The position numbers and the translations under genes were made by a program. Below, one piece after another: positions 33,022 through 42,114 of a DNA stretch of 64,000 nt. Each line of letters begins with the position of its first letter. Position 1 is the stretch's first letter. The notes under the pieces were generated by a model. It did not search any database. It was not told where the DNA came from and saw only the letters and a list, made by a program, of their open reading frames with translations. Source of the stretch: Gillisella vitis (lineage in GTDB: Bacteria > Pseudomonadota > Alphaproteobacteria > Rhizobiales > Rhizobiaceae); the NCBI RefSeq assembly GCF_014204625.1, contig NZ_JACHLU010000009.1:1-64000 (forward strand), given 5' to 3'.

Positions 33022-33063
33022 ATGTTTGTTTTCGTGTGACAAAGTTAGTGCAAATTTGTGCCA
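33022..33063 (+). other. Proposed right end of the prophage
   Basis: The AT-rich stretch after the last phage gene contains TTTGTTTTCG, GTGACAAAGTTAGTG and CAAATTTGTGCCA, then GC-rich host sequence. Read on the other strand the end would start TGGCACAAATTTGC, with the 5'-TG expected of Mu-type ends. The frame downstream of here matches Ada-family proteins. A CA at 33051-33052 is an alternative end. Confidence 0.6.
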
Positions 33064-34084
33064 AAGGTCGCGCCGCGCCACAGATGCATCCTTCGATGGC
33101 TTCGCCTATGTCTGCGTCACCTCGACCCGGATTTTCTGCCGGTTCACCTGCACCGCACGCAAGCCAAAGCAGGAGAATTGCCGCTTTGAAGACACAATCG
33201 CCGCTTGCCTTGAGAGCGGCTATCGCCCCTGTAAACGCTGCCGCCCGATGCTGGCTTATGGTGCGCAAGAACCACTGGCCAAGACATTGCTGGAACAACT
33301 CGACGCAGATCCCTTGCGCCGCTGGAGTGAGCGTGACCTTGAGGCACTCGGCCATGATCCATCAACAGTTCGCCGCCTGTTCAAGCGGCGGTTTGGCATG
33401 AGTTTTCTGGAAATTGCCCGTTTGCGACGGGCAAGTCATGCAGCCGACGCCCTGACGGCCGGAGAGACGGTGATTGATGCGCAACTGGATGCCGGTTACG
33501 ATTCAGGTAGTGGCTTTCGTGCAGCCATTACCCAACTCTTTGGCACGGCTCCTGCCAGACTGAAAAATCAGGACTTGCTGAAAGCCGATTGGATTGAAAC
33601 CCCGATTGGCCCGATGCTGGCTGTGGTCGATGAGCACGCTCTGCACCTGCTGGAGTTTGCCGATCGCCCCGCCCTGCCCGCCGAACTGCAACGCCTGAAA
33701 GCCCGAAACAGCGGCGGCATCGCATTGGGCCGCACGTCTGTGACCGACCACATCACGCAAGAGCTTGACGGATATTTTCAAGGGGATAACCAAGGCTTCA
33801 CCATACGACTTGCGGGCCACGGTACAGAGTTCGAGCGCGAGGTCTGGCAGGCCCTGCGCACCATTCCAATGGGAGAAACCCATAGTTATTCGCAGGTTGC
33901 AGCCTCTCTTGGCCGGGCGTCCGCCGTACACGCTGTTGCACGGGCAAACGGGGCAAATCAGATTGCCATTGTTGTTCCCTGCCACCGTGTGATTGGAGCG
34001 GATGGCAGTCTCACCGGCTATGGCGGCGGGCTTTGGCGCAAGCAATGGCTCTTGAAGCATGAGCGCAAAACAATCGGCAATTGA
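33026..34084 (+). CDS. ada: Ada methyltransferase/regulator with N-terminus replaced at the prophage junction
   Basis: A 352-aa frame with all Ada domains: an N-terminal zinc domain (FCRFTC and PCKRC supply the four Cys, including the phosphotriester acceptor), an AraC-type HTH (residues 100-180), and the O6-methylguanine methyltransferase with active-site PCHRV near residue 320. It repairs alkylated DNA and activates its own regulon. The native start and promoter are missing. The frame begins at a TTG inside phage end DNA, and the first residues before DASFDGFAYV are not Ada-like. It could be silent or driven from the prophage. Confidence 0.85.
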   Translation: MFSCDKVSANLCQRSRRATDASFDGFAYVCVTSTRIFCRFTCTARKPKQENCRFEDTIAACLESGYRPCKRCRPMLAYGAQEPLAKTLLEQLDADPLRRWSERDLEALGHDPSTVRRLFKRRFGMSFLEIARLRRASHAADALTAGETVIDAQLDAGYDSGSGFRAAITQLFGTAPARLKNQDLLKADWIETPIGPMLAVVDEHALHLLEFADRPALPAELQRLKARNSGGIALGRTSVTDHITQELDGYFQGDNQGFTIRLAGHGTEFEREVWQALRTIPMGETHSYSQVAASLGRASAVHAVARANGANQIAIVVPCHRVIGADGSLTGYGGGLWRKQWLLKHERKTIGN

Positions 34085-34266
34085 TCAACAAAGAGAATAG
34101 CAATCATTCGAAACATTCGTTAGACGAATGGAGAGTGTTCCGGCATTTTGCCGCCATCACACGCGCAGACCTGTCTGACGCTTTTCTCAACCCACAACCT
34201 TTACCTGACTTCGCGCTCCATGAGCGCGGGTTGTCCCTTTACGTGCCCACTTGAAAGGATAAAGCC

Positions 34267-34539
34267 ATGAGCACGGCGGATAAGACGAAAAATCACGATA
34301 CCAGTAGTGTCAGGGGCGGTCTGTACGTTCGCCTGGCAACACGCTATCGCTGGATTGCTTCCGTCTTCGCACGCCGAGGCGGCTTTAACCACGGCAATGA
34401 TCTGGAAGGGTTAAACGCCCACCAGCTCCGCGACATCGGCGCAGATCCATCCATGAACGATTTTGCCTCAAAGCACGCACGGCGAGAACAGGCGCGGTTG
34501 AATGCTCTGATGCTGTTGATGGGACTGAACGGTCGATAG
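34267..34539 (+). CDS. DUF1127 (YjiS-like) small protein
   Basis: A 90-aa protein whose C-terminal half contains LNAHQLRDIGADPS, the DUF1127 signature. Short DUF1127 proteins are abundant in Rhizobiaceae, and some affect RNA turnover and phosphate or carbon metabolism. The first 40 residues are basic and disordered. GAAAGGA lies just before the ATG. It is convergent with the chemoreceptor gene downstream. Confidence 0.8.
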   Translation: MSTADKTKNHDTSSVRGGLYVRLATRYRWIASVFARRGGFNHGNDLEGLNAHQLRDIGADPSMNDFASKHARREQARLNALMLLMGLNGR

Positions 34540-34566
34540 ACCGACCTCTCTGAAAAACGCTCAGTG

Positions 34567-34598
34567 TGACAGCATCGTGCAAGCGCCCGATGCTGTCA
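34567..34598. terminator. Hairpin between convergent genes
   Basis: TGACAGCATCG and CGATGCTGTCA form an 11-bp perfect stem with a 10-base loop. It lies between the convergent DUF1127 and chemoreceptor genes, so it may serve both. No long T-run follows on either side. Confidence 0.45.
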
Positions 34599-34653
34599 TG
34601 AACCCACACTTTCTGGGCAGGAGAACGGAATTGGCCGCTCTCCTCTTCTTTTT

Positions 34654-36099
34654 TCAGGCGGCATACCGTGTGAACGGTGCTGACGTCTGCCCATGCCCGG
34701 ACAGCGAGAAGCGCTGGATGAGCGCCGCCAATTCCTGAGAACGGGTATTCATGTCATTCACTGCGGCTGTGGACTGTTCAACCATGGCAGCATTCTGCTG
34801 GGTGACCTGATCCATCTGGTTAACCGCCGTATTGATTTCATGCAGTCCAGTCGCCTGCTCACGGGCAGATGCAGCAATATCGGCAATCAACCGATCCATT
34901 TCTGTGACTTTACCAAAAATGGCCGCAAGCGTTTGCCCCGTCGTCTCGACCAATGTCACCCCTCGCTCCACCTGTTGGGTGCTGGTGGCAATCAGGTTTC
35001 GAATTTCCTTGGCAGCATCCGCCGAGCGTTGCGCAAGAGCGCGCACTTCTGATGCCACAACAGCAAAGCCCTTCCCGGCCTCACCCGCCCGCGCGGCTTC
35101 CACACCTGCATTCAGAGCCAGAAGATTGGTCTGAAAGGCAATTTCGTCAATCACGGAGACGATCTGACTGATCTGACTCGAACTGGCTGCGATCTCACTC
35201 ATCGCGGCCTCGGCTTCTTTCATGATTTCGCTGGACTTTCCTGCTTCATTCTTGGCAGCAGATGCCGCAACGGTTGCCTTGGATGCACCTTCAGAGGTCC
35301 GTCGCACTGTTGCCGTGATCTGATCAAGGGCTGCCGCAGTTTCCTCCAGAGATGACGCCTGTTGCTCCGTTCGCCGCGATAAATCACTGGTCGACGAGGA
35401 AATTTCCGTCATGCCACGGCAAATATCGTCCGATGTCTGCGAAATTCCCAGCATGGCCTGACGCAATGCCTCAGCAGCATTGTTGAAATCGTGGCGCGAG
35501 CTTTCGTGTTTTTCAGGCAAGGGCTCTGTCAGCCGGACGGAAAGATTGCCAGAGGCAAGGCTGCTCAACGCTTTGCCAAGAGCCGCCATAGAACGGCTAT
35601 CAGCCTCGGCGTCTTCTGCCCGTTGACGGTCGAATTCTGCCCGCTGCCGCGCCGCTTCCGCATTCATGTCGCTGACAAGATGATGGATTGCCACAGCAAC
35701 ATCCGTATAAATACCCTTCATCAGCGTGCGAATAAAGGTCTCACGTTTGCTTGCACTCCAGCGGGTTTCCTTCAGAACTGCCAGTGTCCACTCGGCTGCA
35801 TAAACAGAACACGCATCCACAATAAAGCGCGTAAAACCGATTTTGCTATTGATCTCACGGATAACTTTACCCTGAGCATCAAAATACTCACTCCTGAACT
35901 CTCCTTCGCAAAGTCGCCTGAACTTGACGGCCTCGAGCCTTAAAATTTCTTCAGGCACCTGCACGGTTGCAGGGTCGAAAGACTTGAAGCACTTTACAGC
36001 AACCTCGCGGATATATTTTTCAAGATGCTCATAAAGCTGCTCACCCTGCCTGCGTTCCTCCCCAACCCAGGGCTTGATCTCATCTTCAATTCTACGCAT
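34654..36099 (-). CDS. Soluble methyl-accepting chemotaxis protein with degenerate globin-like sensor
   Basis: A 481-aa receptor without membrane segments. Residues 15-170 are helical and resemble the globin-coupled sensor domain ([14 protein letters not shown] and [18 protein letters not shown]). Residues 190-240 look like HAMP, and residues 240-465 form the signalling domain with the tip [21 protein letters not shown]. By my alignment the heme-binding His position is Asn84, so heme binding is doubtful. No C-terminal CheR-docking pentapeptide is seen. Signals would pass through CheA/CheW. Confidence 0.82.
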   Translation of the reverse strand: MRRIEDEIKPWVGEERRQGEQLYEHLEKYIREVAVKCFKSFDPATVQVPEEILRLEAVKFRRLCEGEFRSEYFDAQGKVIREINSKIGFTRFIVDACSVYAAEWTLAVLKETRWSASKRETFIRTLMKGIYTDVAVAIHHLVSDMNAEAARQRAEFDRQRAEDAEADSRSMAALGKALSSLASGNLSVRLTEPLPEKHESSRHDFNNAAEALRQAMLGISQTSDDICRGMTEISSSTSDLSRRTEQQASSLEETAAALDQITATVRRTSEGASKATVAASAAKNEAGKSSEIMKEAEAAMSEIAASSSQISQIVSVIDEIAFQTNLLALNAGVEAARAGEAGKGFAVVASEVRALAQRSADAAKEIRNLIATSTQQVERGVTLVETTGQTLAAIFGKVTEMDRLIADIAASAREQATGLHEINTAVNQMDQVTQQNAAMVEQSTAAVNDMNTRSQELAALIQRFSLSGHGQTSAPFTRYAA

Positions 36100-36270
36100 T
36101 TTAAGAAAATCCTGTTCAATACCGTCTTAAATGCATGTGTAGGTCACAATCATTTCCACTTTCTAAATCCGGCCCGTGCTGATTGGAAAATAATCTCGCT
36201 TTTTTAAGCCCTTAGCGCATGATAAATGTCAAAAAACGCGGACCGCGACCGACAAATGCGCTCCCTGTTT

Positions 36271-36380
36271 TCTAAAGCATGTCGCGTTTTATTGTCCTCA
36301 ATAAAACGATAACGTACATGCGAAAAACAAAGAGCTAAAGCCTGTCGCAGTGAATCCTATTCACTGCGACAGGCTTTAAG
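36271..36380. repeat. Rhizobial intergenic palindromes, first cluster
   Basis: A 36-base word starting CTAAAGCATGTCGCG (from 36272) recurs at 40442. Next to it, TAAAGCCTGTCG...(36336-36355) forms a perfect 20-bp stem with 36359-36378 around a 3-base loop. The second arm also recurs near 40489. The elements lie in the 519-base gap between the chemoreceptor and smpB, which otherwise shows no gene. Confidence 0.7.
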
Positions 36381-36514
36381 GTTATGACAAGACATGAACA
36401 TGGTCTGTCTGCACGAGGTCGTCCCTGCCAGACGTCGCGCTTGATGCTACCGCAAAACAAAAAATGTCGCCCGCAAGTCGAGCGACATTCCTGCATGATA
36501 ACAGATATAAATTT

Positions 36515-36616
36515 AGAGCATCGGATCGAAAATCTGAATCGGCACGATGCTCTAAGTTTTTGTTTACGCATCGGATTTATCTGAAAACCGGTTCCCACTT
36601 TTCAGCCGATGCTCTA
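36515..36616. repeat. RIME-like mosaic repeat, copy 1
   Basis: About 100 bases bounded by AGAGCATCGG and GATGCTCT, with an internal GATTCAGATT/AATCTGAATC-type pairing and the AAAACCGGTTCCCACTTTT segment common in rhizobial intergenic mosaic elements. A second copy lies at 41844-41946. It ends just before the smpB stop and may also end transcription. Confidence 0.65.
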
Positions 36617-36618
36617 AC

Positions 36619-37095
36619 TCAGCCCGTTTTTAGCAAACGGCTCTTTTGCCGGTTCCAGTCGCGTTCTTTCTCGGTTTCGCGCTTGTCATGCAGCTTTTTG
36701 CCCTTGGCCAGCGCCAGCTCAAGCTTGGCCCTGCCCTTTTGATTGAAATAGACCTTGAGCGGCACCAGCGTCATACCATCACGGTTGATGGCCGAGCGCA
36801 GACGGTTAATCTCACGCTCTGTCAGCAAAAGCTTGCGGCGACGGCGCGGTTCGTGATTGAAACGATTGGCTTGCAAATATTCCGGCAGATGGGAGTTGAT
36901 CAACCAGATCTCTCCCCCCTCGTCCGATGCATAGGATTCGGCAATATTGGCTTTGCCTTCACGCAGGGCTTTCACCTCAGTGCCGGTCAAAACCAGCCCG
37001 GCCTCATAGGTGTCAACGATCTCGTAGTTAAACCGCGCTTTGCGATTTTCCGCGACAATCTTGTTTATACTGCTCTGGCTGCCTCTGGGTGCCAT
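36619..37095 (-). CDS. smpB: SsrA-binding protein SmpB
   Basis: A 158-aa SmpB, needed with tmRNA to rescue stalled ribosomes. The OB-fold core shows [20 protein letters not shown] and [18 protein letters not shown], and the C-terminal helix [18 protein letters not shown] enters the decoding centre. The start at 37095 (MAPRGSQ) matches the usual rhizobial start; the frame is open further upstream. It lies downstream of dapA, an arrangement conserved in Rhizobiales. Confidence 0.95.
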   Translation of the reverse strand: MAPRGSQSSINKIVAENRKARFNYEIVDTYEAGLVLTGTEVKALREGKANIAESYASDEGGEIWLINSHLPEYLQANRFNHEPRRRRKLLLTEREINRLRSAINRDGMTLVPLKVYFNQKGRAKLELALAKGKKLHDKRETEKERDWNRQKSRLLKTG

Positions 37096-37231
37096 GGGGA
37101 AAAGTCCAATCCGCCCGATGCTTTTCATTGTTTACGGACGGCGGGCTCCCGATCCGACTTATTCTGTGTATGTAGTACACCCACCCTCGAAAGGGAAGAA
37201 GCCGGAGGATGCGCATTCCTCCGGCAAGCGA

Positions 37232-38116
37232 TCAATTCAACAGGCCTGCGTGTCGAAGCGCCACATCAATGGCGGCGGCCGTTTGCGGCTCGACATCCGA
37301 AATCAACGGCAGCCGAACAGTATTGCCCATGCGCCCCAGGCGCGACAGGGCGTATTTTGCCCCACAAACGCCCGGTTCCATGAAAATCGCCTTGTGCAGC
37401 GGCATCAGGCGATCCTGATAGTCCAGTGCTTTTTTGAAATCGCCAGCCAGCGTGGCAGCCTGAAACTCGGCGCAGAGACGAGGTGCCACATTGGCCGTCA
37501 CCGAAATGCAGCCAACACCGCCATGAGCATTGAAGCCAAGCGCCGTTCCATCCTCGCCAGACAGTTGGATGAAATCCTTCCCGCAACAGATGCGCTGCTC
37601 GGAAACCCGCTCCAGCTTGCCGGTTGCATCCTTGACGCCAACAATATTCTTATGCGCATGGGCAAGTTTACCCATGGTTTCCGGGCTCATATCAATCACA
37701 GAGCGCGGCGGAATATTGTAGATAATAATCGGCAGCGATACCGCCTCGGCAATCGCCGAAAAATGCGCAATCAAGCCTTTTTGCGTCGGTTTGTTGTAAT
37801 AGGGCGTCACCACCAACAACCCGTCAGCGCCCGCCTTTTCCGCAAACTGAGCAAGATCAATGGCTTCACGGGTATTGTTGGAGCCTGCGCCTGCAATCAC
37901 CGGCACCCGTTTGGCGGCAGTCCTGATGCAAAGCTCGACAACCCGTTTATGCTCATCATGGCTCAGGGTTGGCGATTCACCTGTTGTACCCACAGGAACA
38001 AGGCCTGTGCTACCCTCAGTGATCTGCCACTCGACATGAGCGGCAAAGGTTGCCTCGTCCACCTTACCATCTTCGGTAAAGGGGGTGACAAGTGCGGGCA
38101 TGGAACCCTGAAACAT
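37232..38116 (-). CDS. dapA: 4-hydroxy-tetrahydrodipicolinate synthase DapA
   Basis: A 294-aa enzyme condensing pyruvate with aspartate semialdehyde in lysine and diaminopimelate synthesis. [14 protein letters not shown] near residue 43 holds the conserved Thr, [13 protein letters not shown] near residue 130 the Tyr, and [14 protein letters not shown] near residue 160 the Schiff-base Lys. The start at 38116 ([13 protein letters not shown]) gives the usual family length. It is divergent from the lytic transglycosylase gene across 193 bases. Confidence 0.95.
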   Translation of the reverse strand: MFQGSMPALVTPFTEDGKVDEATFAAHVEWQITEGSTGLVPVGTTGESPTLSHDEHKRVVELCIRTAAKRVPVIAGAGSNNTREAIDLAQFAEKAGADGLLVVTPYYNKPTQKGLIAHFSAIAEAVSLPIIIYNIPPRSVIDMSPETMGKLAHAHKNIVGVKDATGKLERVSEQRICCGKDFIQLSGEDGTALGFNAHGGVGCISVTANVAPRLCAEFQAATLAGDFKKALDYQDRLMPLHKAIFMEPGVCGAKYALSRLGRMGNTVRLPLISDVEPQTAAAIDVALRHAGLLN

Positions 38117-38309
38117 GCATAGACTCCCAACAGCCGTCTTCATTCTTCGGCCGTAATTTTGCATTAAACGGCGGCACAATACTGCGCACATCGCAGCGGT
38201 ACAAGCGCGCTTCCCATGCTTTTATGACAGATTTTCAAAGCTTCAAAATGGCAGGATGAATAACGCTCTCTTAAGTATTCGTTAAACTGAATGATCGTTA
38301 ATAGGAGAC

Positions 38310-40394
38310 ATGCGCATTTTCCTGACGAGCTCGCCGATGAGACGGACAATCATGGCTGTTTTAGCACTGTCCATGGGTGCGGCAACGGCTGCAAACATTG
38401 CAGTGTCTTATGCGGAGCCATTTGCACCGCTCCCGACAAGCCGACCGGCCTTGTTGTCCAGCCCACCTCCGGGCGACATCACCGAGGCTATCCCGTTTAC
38501 AGCGCCTTCGCCCGTAGCCCGCTCTGCGCTGAAATCCGGCCTCGATGCCCTCTCCAACCGCGATGGGGCAGAAGCATTGATGATTCGTGATTCCATGCCA
38601 CAGGGACTGGATCGGCATATGCTGACATGGTCCATTGCCATGTCGGGCCTGCCGGATATTCCCTCATCCGAAATCGCCAATGCCCAGAAAGAATTAAAAG
38701 GTTGGCCGGGGCTCGCCGCTTTTCGGGCCAACTCCGAGCGGGCACTTTATCGTGAAAACCCGCCAGCCGCGACGGTTCTGGCGGCCTTTGGCGGCAGCAA
38801 GCCTGAAACGCCGGAAGGCACCATGATTCTTGCCCGAGCCTTGATGGCAAGCAGCGAGCAGACAAAAGCGGGCCGCCTGTTGAAAGATCTCTGGCACGAT
38901 TCTCTGCTGGACACCGGGCTGGAAGATCGAATCCTGAAAGAGTTCAGCGGGCTGTTTTCTGCGACGGACCATAAATTCCGCATGGATTTTCTCATGTACC
39001 GGGGGCGGATGAGTCAGGCCAAGCGATTTGCCACATTGAGCAATGCGCAATCGCTCTACGCCGCATGGAACGCAGTCATCACCCGCTCGCCCAAAGCCGC
39101 AAGCCTGATCAAGGCTGTTGATGGCCGCTGGGCGTCAGACCCGGCCCTGCTTTTTATCCGCATCGAATATGAGCGCCGTCAGGATCATTTCGAAACCGCT
39201 GCAAAGCTGCTGGCAATGGCCCCCAAGGACAGAGCCCGACTGGTGGTTCCATCCGAATGGTGGAATGAACAGCGCATTGTGGGCCGCGGTCTTGCGGATG
39301 CGGGCAAATTTCCTCTGGCCTATCAGGTTGTATCCCGCCATAGCGCCGCGGCCACAGTGGATGTGATCGATGCCGAATTTCATGCGGGATGGTTTGCACT
39401 GCGCGGCTTGAACGACCCCAAAACGGCCGCTGTGCATTTTCGACGCATCATTGAGGCTTCAAACCGGCCCCTATCGGCATCGAGAGGCTATTACTGGCTG
39501 GGACGCGCGGAAGAGGCAGAGCGCAACACAGCCGCCGCCCGGGAAAATTTCGCCAAGGCTGCCGATTACCCCGGCACCTTTTACGGGCAACTGGCCGCAG
39601 CGCGCCTGAACCGCAATCGGCTGGACATTATTTATCCCACCCCGACACCGCAAGACCGGGCAAACTTTGCCAACCGCGAAGCCATTGAAGCCATTGACCG
39701 CTACGAGTCTGCGGGCCATGGCTGGCGGGCGGCCAGTCTTTATCGGGCGCTGGCAGAGCAATTGCAAAGCCCCGGTGAACTGGCACTTCTGGCCGCCAAG
39801 GCGGAGCGCTCGGGCAACAACCAGCTCTCCTTGCAAATTGGCAAAACCGCCTATGGACGCGGCATCAATGTGCCCGCCCTGGCGTTTCCAATCGGCGTTA
39901 TTCCCGCATCGGCGAATATAGCCGGTTCGGGAAAAGCCTTGGCCTACGCCATCGCCCGGCAAGAGAGCGCCTTTAACCCTGCTGCGGTTTCAGCGGCAAA
40001 CGCCAAGGGGCTTCTGCAACTTATGCCAGCCACCGCCAAAGCTGTCGCGCAACGGCACGGCATGGCCTTTTCACCGGATAAACTCACGCAGGATGCTGGA
40101 TATAACGCGACACTGGGCGCGCATTATCTCGGTGAACAGATCGATACATTCGGTGGTTCCTATATCCTGACATTCATTGCCTACAATGCCGGGCCAAACC
40201 GGGTGCCTGACTGGCTTGCACGCTATGGCGACCCGCGCGGTAAACCGCTGGATGACGTTGTGGACTGGATTGAACGGATTCCTTTTCCTGAAACCCGTGG
40301 CTATGTTCAGCGGGTCATGGAAAACTATGAAATCTATAAAACCCGTCTCGGCCAACAGGCTGACATCGTGCATGATCTACGTTTTGGACGATAG
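38310..40394 (+). CDS. Periplasmic soluble lytic murein transglycosylase
   Basis: A 694-aa Slt-type enzyme that cleaves peptidoglycan glycan strands to 1,6-anhydro products. A signal peptide covers about residues 1-36. Helical superhelix repeats fill residues 70-520. The SLT domain starts near residue 545 with catalytic Glu552 in ARQESAFNP, followed by KGLLQLMPATAK and YNAGPNRVPDW. Its place next to dapA and smpB is usual in Rhizobiaceae. An in-frame ATG at 38352 would leave a shorter signal peptide. Confidence 0.92.
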   Translation: MRIFLTSSPMRRTIMAVLALSMGAATAANIAVSYAEPFAPLPTSRPALLSSPPPGDITEAIPFTAPSPVARSALKSGLDALSNRDGAEALMIRDSMPQGLDRHMLTWSIAMSGLPDIPSSEIANAQKELKGWPGLAAFRANSERALYRENPPAATVLAAFGGSKPETPEGTMILARALMASSEQTKAGRLLKDLWHDSLLDTGLEDRILKEFSGLFSATDHKFRMDFLMYRGRMSQAKRFATLSNAQSLYAAWNAVITRSPKAASLIKAVDGRWASDPALLFIRIEYERRQDHFETAAKLLAMAPKDRARLVVPSEWWNEQRIVGRGLADAGKFPLAYQVVSRHSAAATVDVIDAEFHAGWFALRGLNDPKTAAVHFRRIIEASNRPLSASRGYYWLGRAEEAERNTAAARENFAKAADYPGTFYGQLAAARLNRNRLDIIYPTPTPQDRANFANREAIEAIDRYESAGHGWRAASLYRALAEQLQSPGELALLAAKAERSGNNQLSLQIGKTAYGRGINVPALAFPIGVIPASANIAGSGKALAYAIARQESAFNPAAVSAANAKGLLQLMPATAKAVAQRHGMAFSPDKLTQDAGYNATLGAHYLGEQIDTFGGSYILTFIAYNAGPNRVPDWLARYGDPRGKPLDDVVDWIERIPFPETRGYVQRVMENYEIYKTRLGQQADIVHDLRFGR

Positions 40395-40620
40395 AGCATC
40401 CGTGCTGAAAACCGGCTCCACCTGACTTTTTCAGCAGCCTGCTAAAGCATGTCGCGTTTTATTGTCCTCAATAAAACGCGACATGCTGTATTCACTGCGA
40501 CAGGCTTTAGAGTTTGTCAGGTTCAGACTGAACCAGACAGACTCTATATTTCTTTGTTTTCGTTTGTCTGATCAGTAAAACCGGATTCCACTTTTCCCTG
40601 ACAAACTCTCGTCTTTTTAA
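40395..40620. repeat. Intergenic mosaic of rhizobial palindromes
   Basis: AGCATGTCGCGTTTTATT (40446-40463) pairs perfectly with 40470-40487, an 18-bp stem with loop GTCCTC; this block repeats the one at 36272. An ACTGCGACAGGCTTTA piece follows, then AGAGTTTGTCAGG (40508) pairs at distance with CCTGACAAACTCT near 40605. No gene lies here. Such elements can form strong RNA structures or serve as terminators. Confidence 0.65.
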
Positions 40621-40650
40621 ATACAGCCCGGCAATCCGAGTGAGGACCAC

Positions 40651-41559
40651 ATGCAGGACATTACAATGCACGGCTTTAACGATCATCTGATTGAAGCAAC
40701 CGACGGCATCCGTATTTTTGCGCGTGACTTCGCGTCAGATGTCAAATCAACTCCGATTATCTGCCTGCCGGGCCTGACACGCAACCACCGTGATTTTACC
40801 CAGCTTGCTCAAATACTTGCCGCAGGCGAAACCCCACGGCGGGTTATCTGCATCGACCTGCGTGGGCGTGGCAACTCAGATCGCGATTCTGACCCGAACC
40901 ATTACAATTTACTGACGGAGATGACTGATGTTGTCACCGTGATGGACGCCCTGAACATCGTCCGGGCGGATTTTATTGGCACCTCACGGGGCGGTTTGCT
41001 GATGCATTTCATGGCAAACATGCATCCAACCCGTATTCGTCGGGTGGTGCTCAACGACATTGGTCCCGTGATCGAAAAGCAAGGTCTTCTTCTGATCAGG
41101 GATTATCTCACGCAAGAGCAAGGGCCTCAAACCTGGGAGGCGTGCGCCAGCTACCTTCAGGCCATTCACGGCAAAGCCTTTTCAGCGTTACAGCCAGCCG
41201 ACTGGGAAGACATGGGCAAGGCACTCTATCGAGACGACAATGGTGTGCCGGTTGCCGACTATGACCCGGCCATCGCTGCACAGATTTCCGGCTATGATTT
41301 TTCTCAGCCGATTCCTGACCTCTGGGTGCAATATGAAGCCCTCTGTCAATTTCCATTGCTGATTATTCGCGGTGAAAATTCGCAACTGCTATCGCCGCAA
41401 TCCTGTGACAGGATGATGGCCCGCCATCCGATGGCAAAATGCATAATTGCACCCGGCCAGGGGCACGCCCCCCTACTCCACATCGGTCCAATCACACAGA
41501 CTATATTCGATTTCCTGAAGGATGATGAGATCGACACACTCTTCGGCGCAGATCGATAG
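40651..41559 (+). CDS. Alpha/beta hydrolase
   Basis: A 302-aa hydrolase with the nucleophile elbow GTSRGG (Ser112), oxyanion region CLPGLTRNHRDF near residue 38, the acid near DLRGRGNSDRD or later, and the catalytic His in GQGHAPLL near the C-terminus. The substrate cannot be told from sequence; relatives act on esters, epoxides or ring-cleavage products. It is flanked on both sides by intergenic repeats and appears to stand alone. Confidence 0.85.
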   Translation: MQDITMHGFNDHLIEATDGIRIFARDFASDVKSTPIICLPGLTRNHRDFTQLAQILAAGETPRRVICIDLRGRGNSDRDSDPNHYNLLTEMTDVVTVMDALNIVRADFIGTSRGGLLMHFMANMHPTRIRRVVLNDIGPVIEKQGLLLIRDYLTQEQGPQTWEACASYLQAIHGKAFSALQPADWEDMGKALYRDDNGVPVADYDPAIAAQISGYDFSQPIPDLWVQYEALCQFPLLIIRGENSQLLSPQSCDRMMARHPMAKCIIAPGQGHAPLLHIGPITQTIFDFLKDDEIDTLFGADR

Positions 41560-41682
41560 AGCATAGAGTTTGTCAGGGAAAGATGGACCCCGGCCTTCCC
41601 GCAAAGACAAACGAAAGCAAGGGATTCTGGAGTCAGGAATCTGTCTGGTCAGAGGACACGACATTTTAGCTTTGAGTGCTTA

Positions 41683-41946
41683 GCTCCCCCCTCACCCCGC
41701 CTCCGCTTTGCTCGGCGGACCTCTCCCCGCTGGGGCGAGGAACCCATGACCGTTGCTGTTCTTTCCGTCTTCTCCCCTGCGGGGAGAAGGTGGCGGCAGC
41801 CGGATAAGGGGGGCTAAGCCCAGAAATACGCGCGTCGTGCGCTATAGCATCGGACCGAAAATCGGAATCGGCACGATGCTATAGCTTTTTGTTTTTGCAT
41901 CGGATTTTTCCGAAAACCGGGGCCACTTTTCGGTCTGATACTGTAA
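41683..41946. repeat. Rhizobial intergenic repeats, second cluster (includes RIME-like copy 2)
   Basis: The 555-base gap between hydrolase and porin has no gene. The part near 41684-41818 holds the CCCCTCACCCCGCC and CTTCTCCCC/GGGGAGAAG palindromic element common in rhizobia. At 41844-41946 lies a second copy of the mosaic at 36515, with the same ATCGGCACGATGCT and GAAAACCGG segments. A further AGAGTTTGTCAGG piece at 41565 matches 40508. Confidence 0.65.
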
Positions 41947-42114
41947 AGCGGCTTCAATTCAAGACATTATGCGCGAGACGTTCGCTTCATTCGATCGCTT
42001 TGCATTTCGACAATGCAGGCAACCCCTGATATGTCAGGCGTCCAAGTTTGCTTCAAATAAAAAGCCCCCGGCGCGAACCGGAGGCTAATGTAATTCTGAG
42101 AGAGAATATTTCTC

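Larger units (their letters stand above)
1..33063 (+). mobile_element. Mu-like transposable prophage, left end outside window
   Basis: All genes from the transposase fragment at 1 to the formyltransferase ending at 33001 lie on the + strand in Mu order: A, B, early genes, gemA, mor, lysis, terminase, portal, F, G, protease, capsid, contractile tail, fibres, com and a modification gene. The proposed right boundary is the CA at 33062-33063, because the reading frame beyond it matches the N-terminal domain of a host Ada protein. No phage integrase is present, as expected for a replicative transposer. The repressor and left end should lie a few kb before position 1. The exact boundary is inferred, since the left end is not available to compare. 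Confidence 0.9.

Noticed and set aside
36100..36618. Repeat cluster as a CRISPR array
   Set aside because: The repeats are palindromic, irregularly spaced and of different types, with no equal-length spacers or cas genes.
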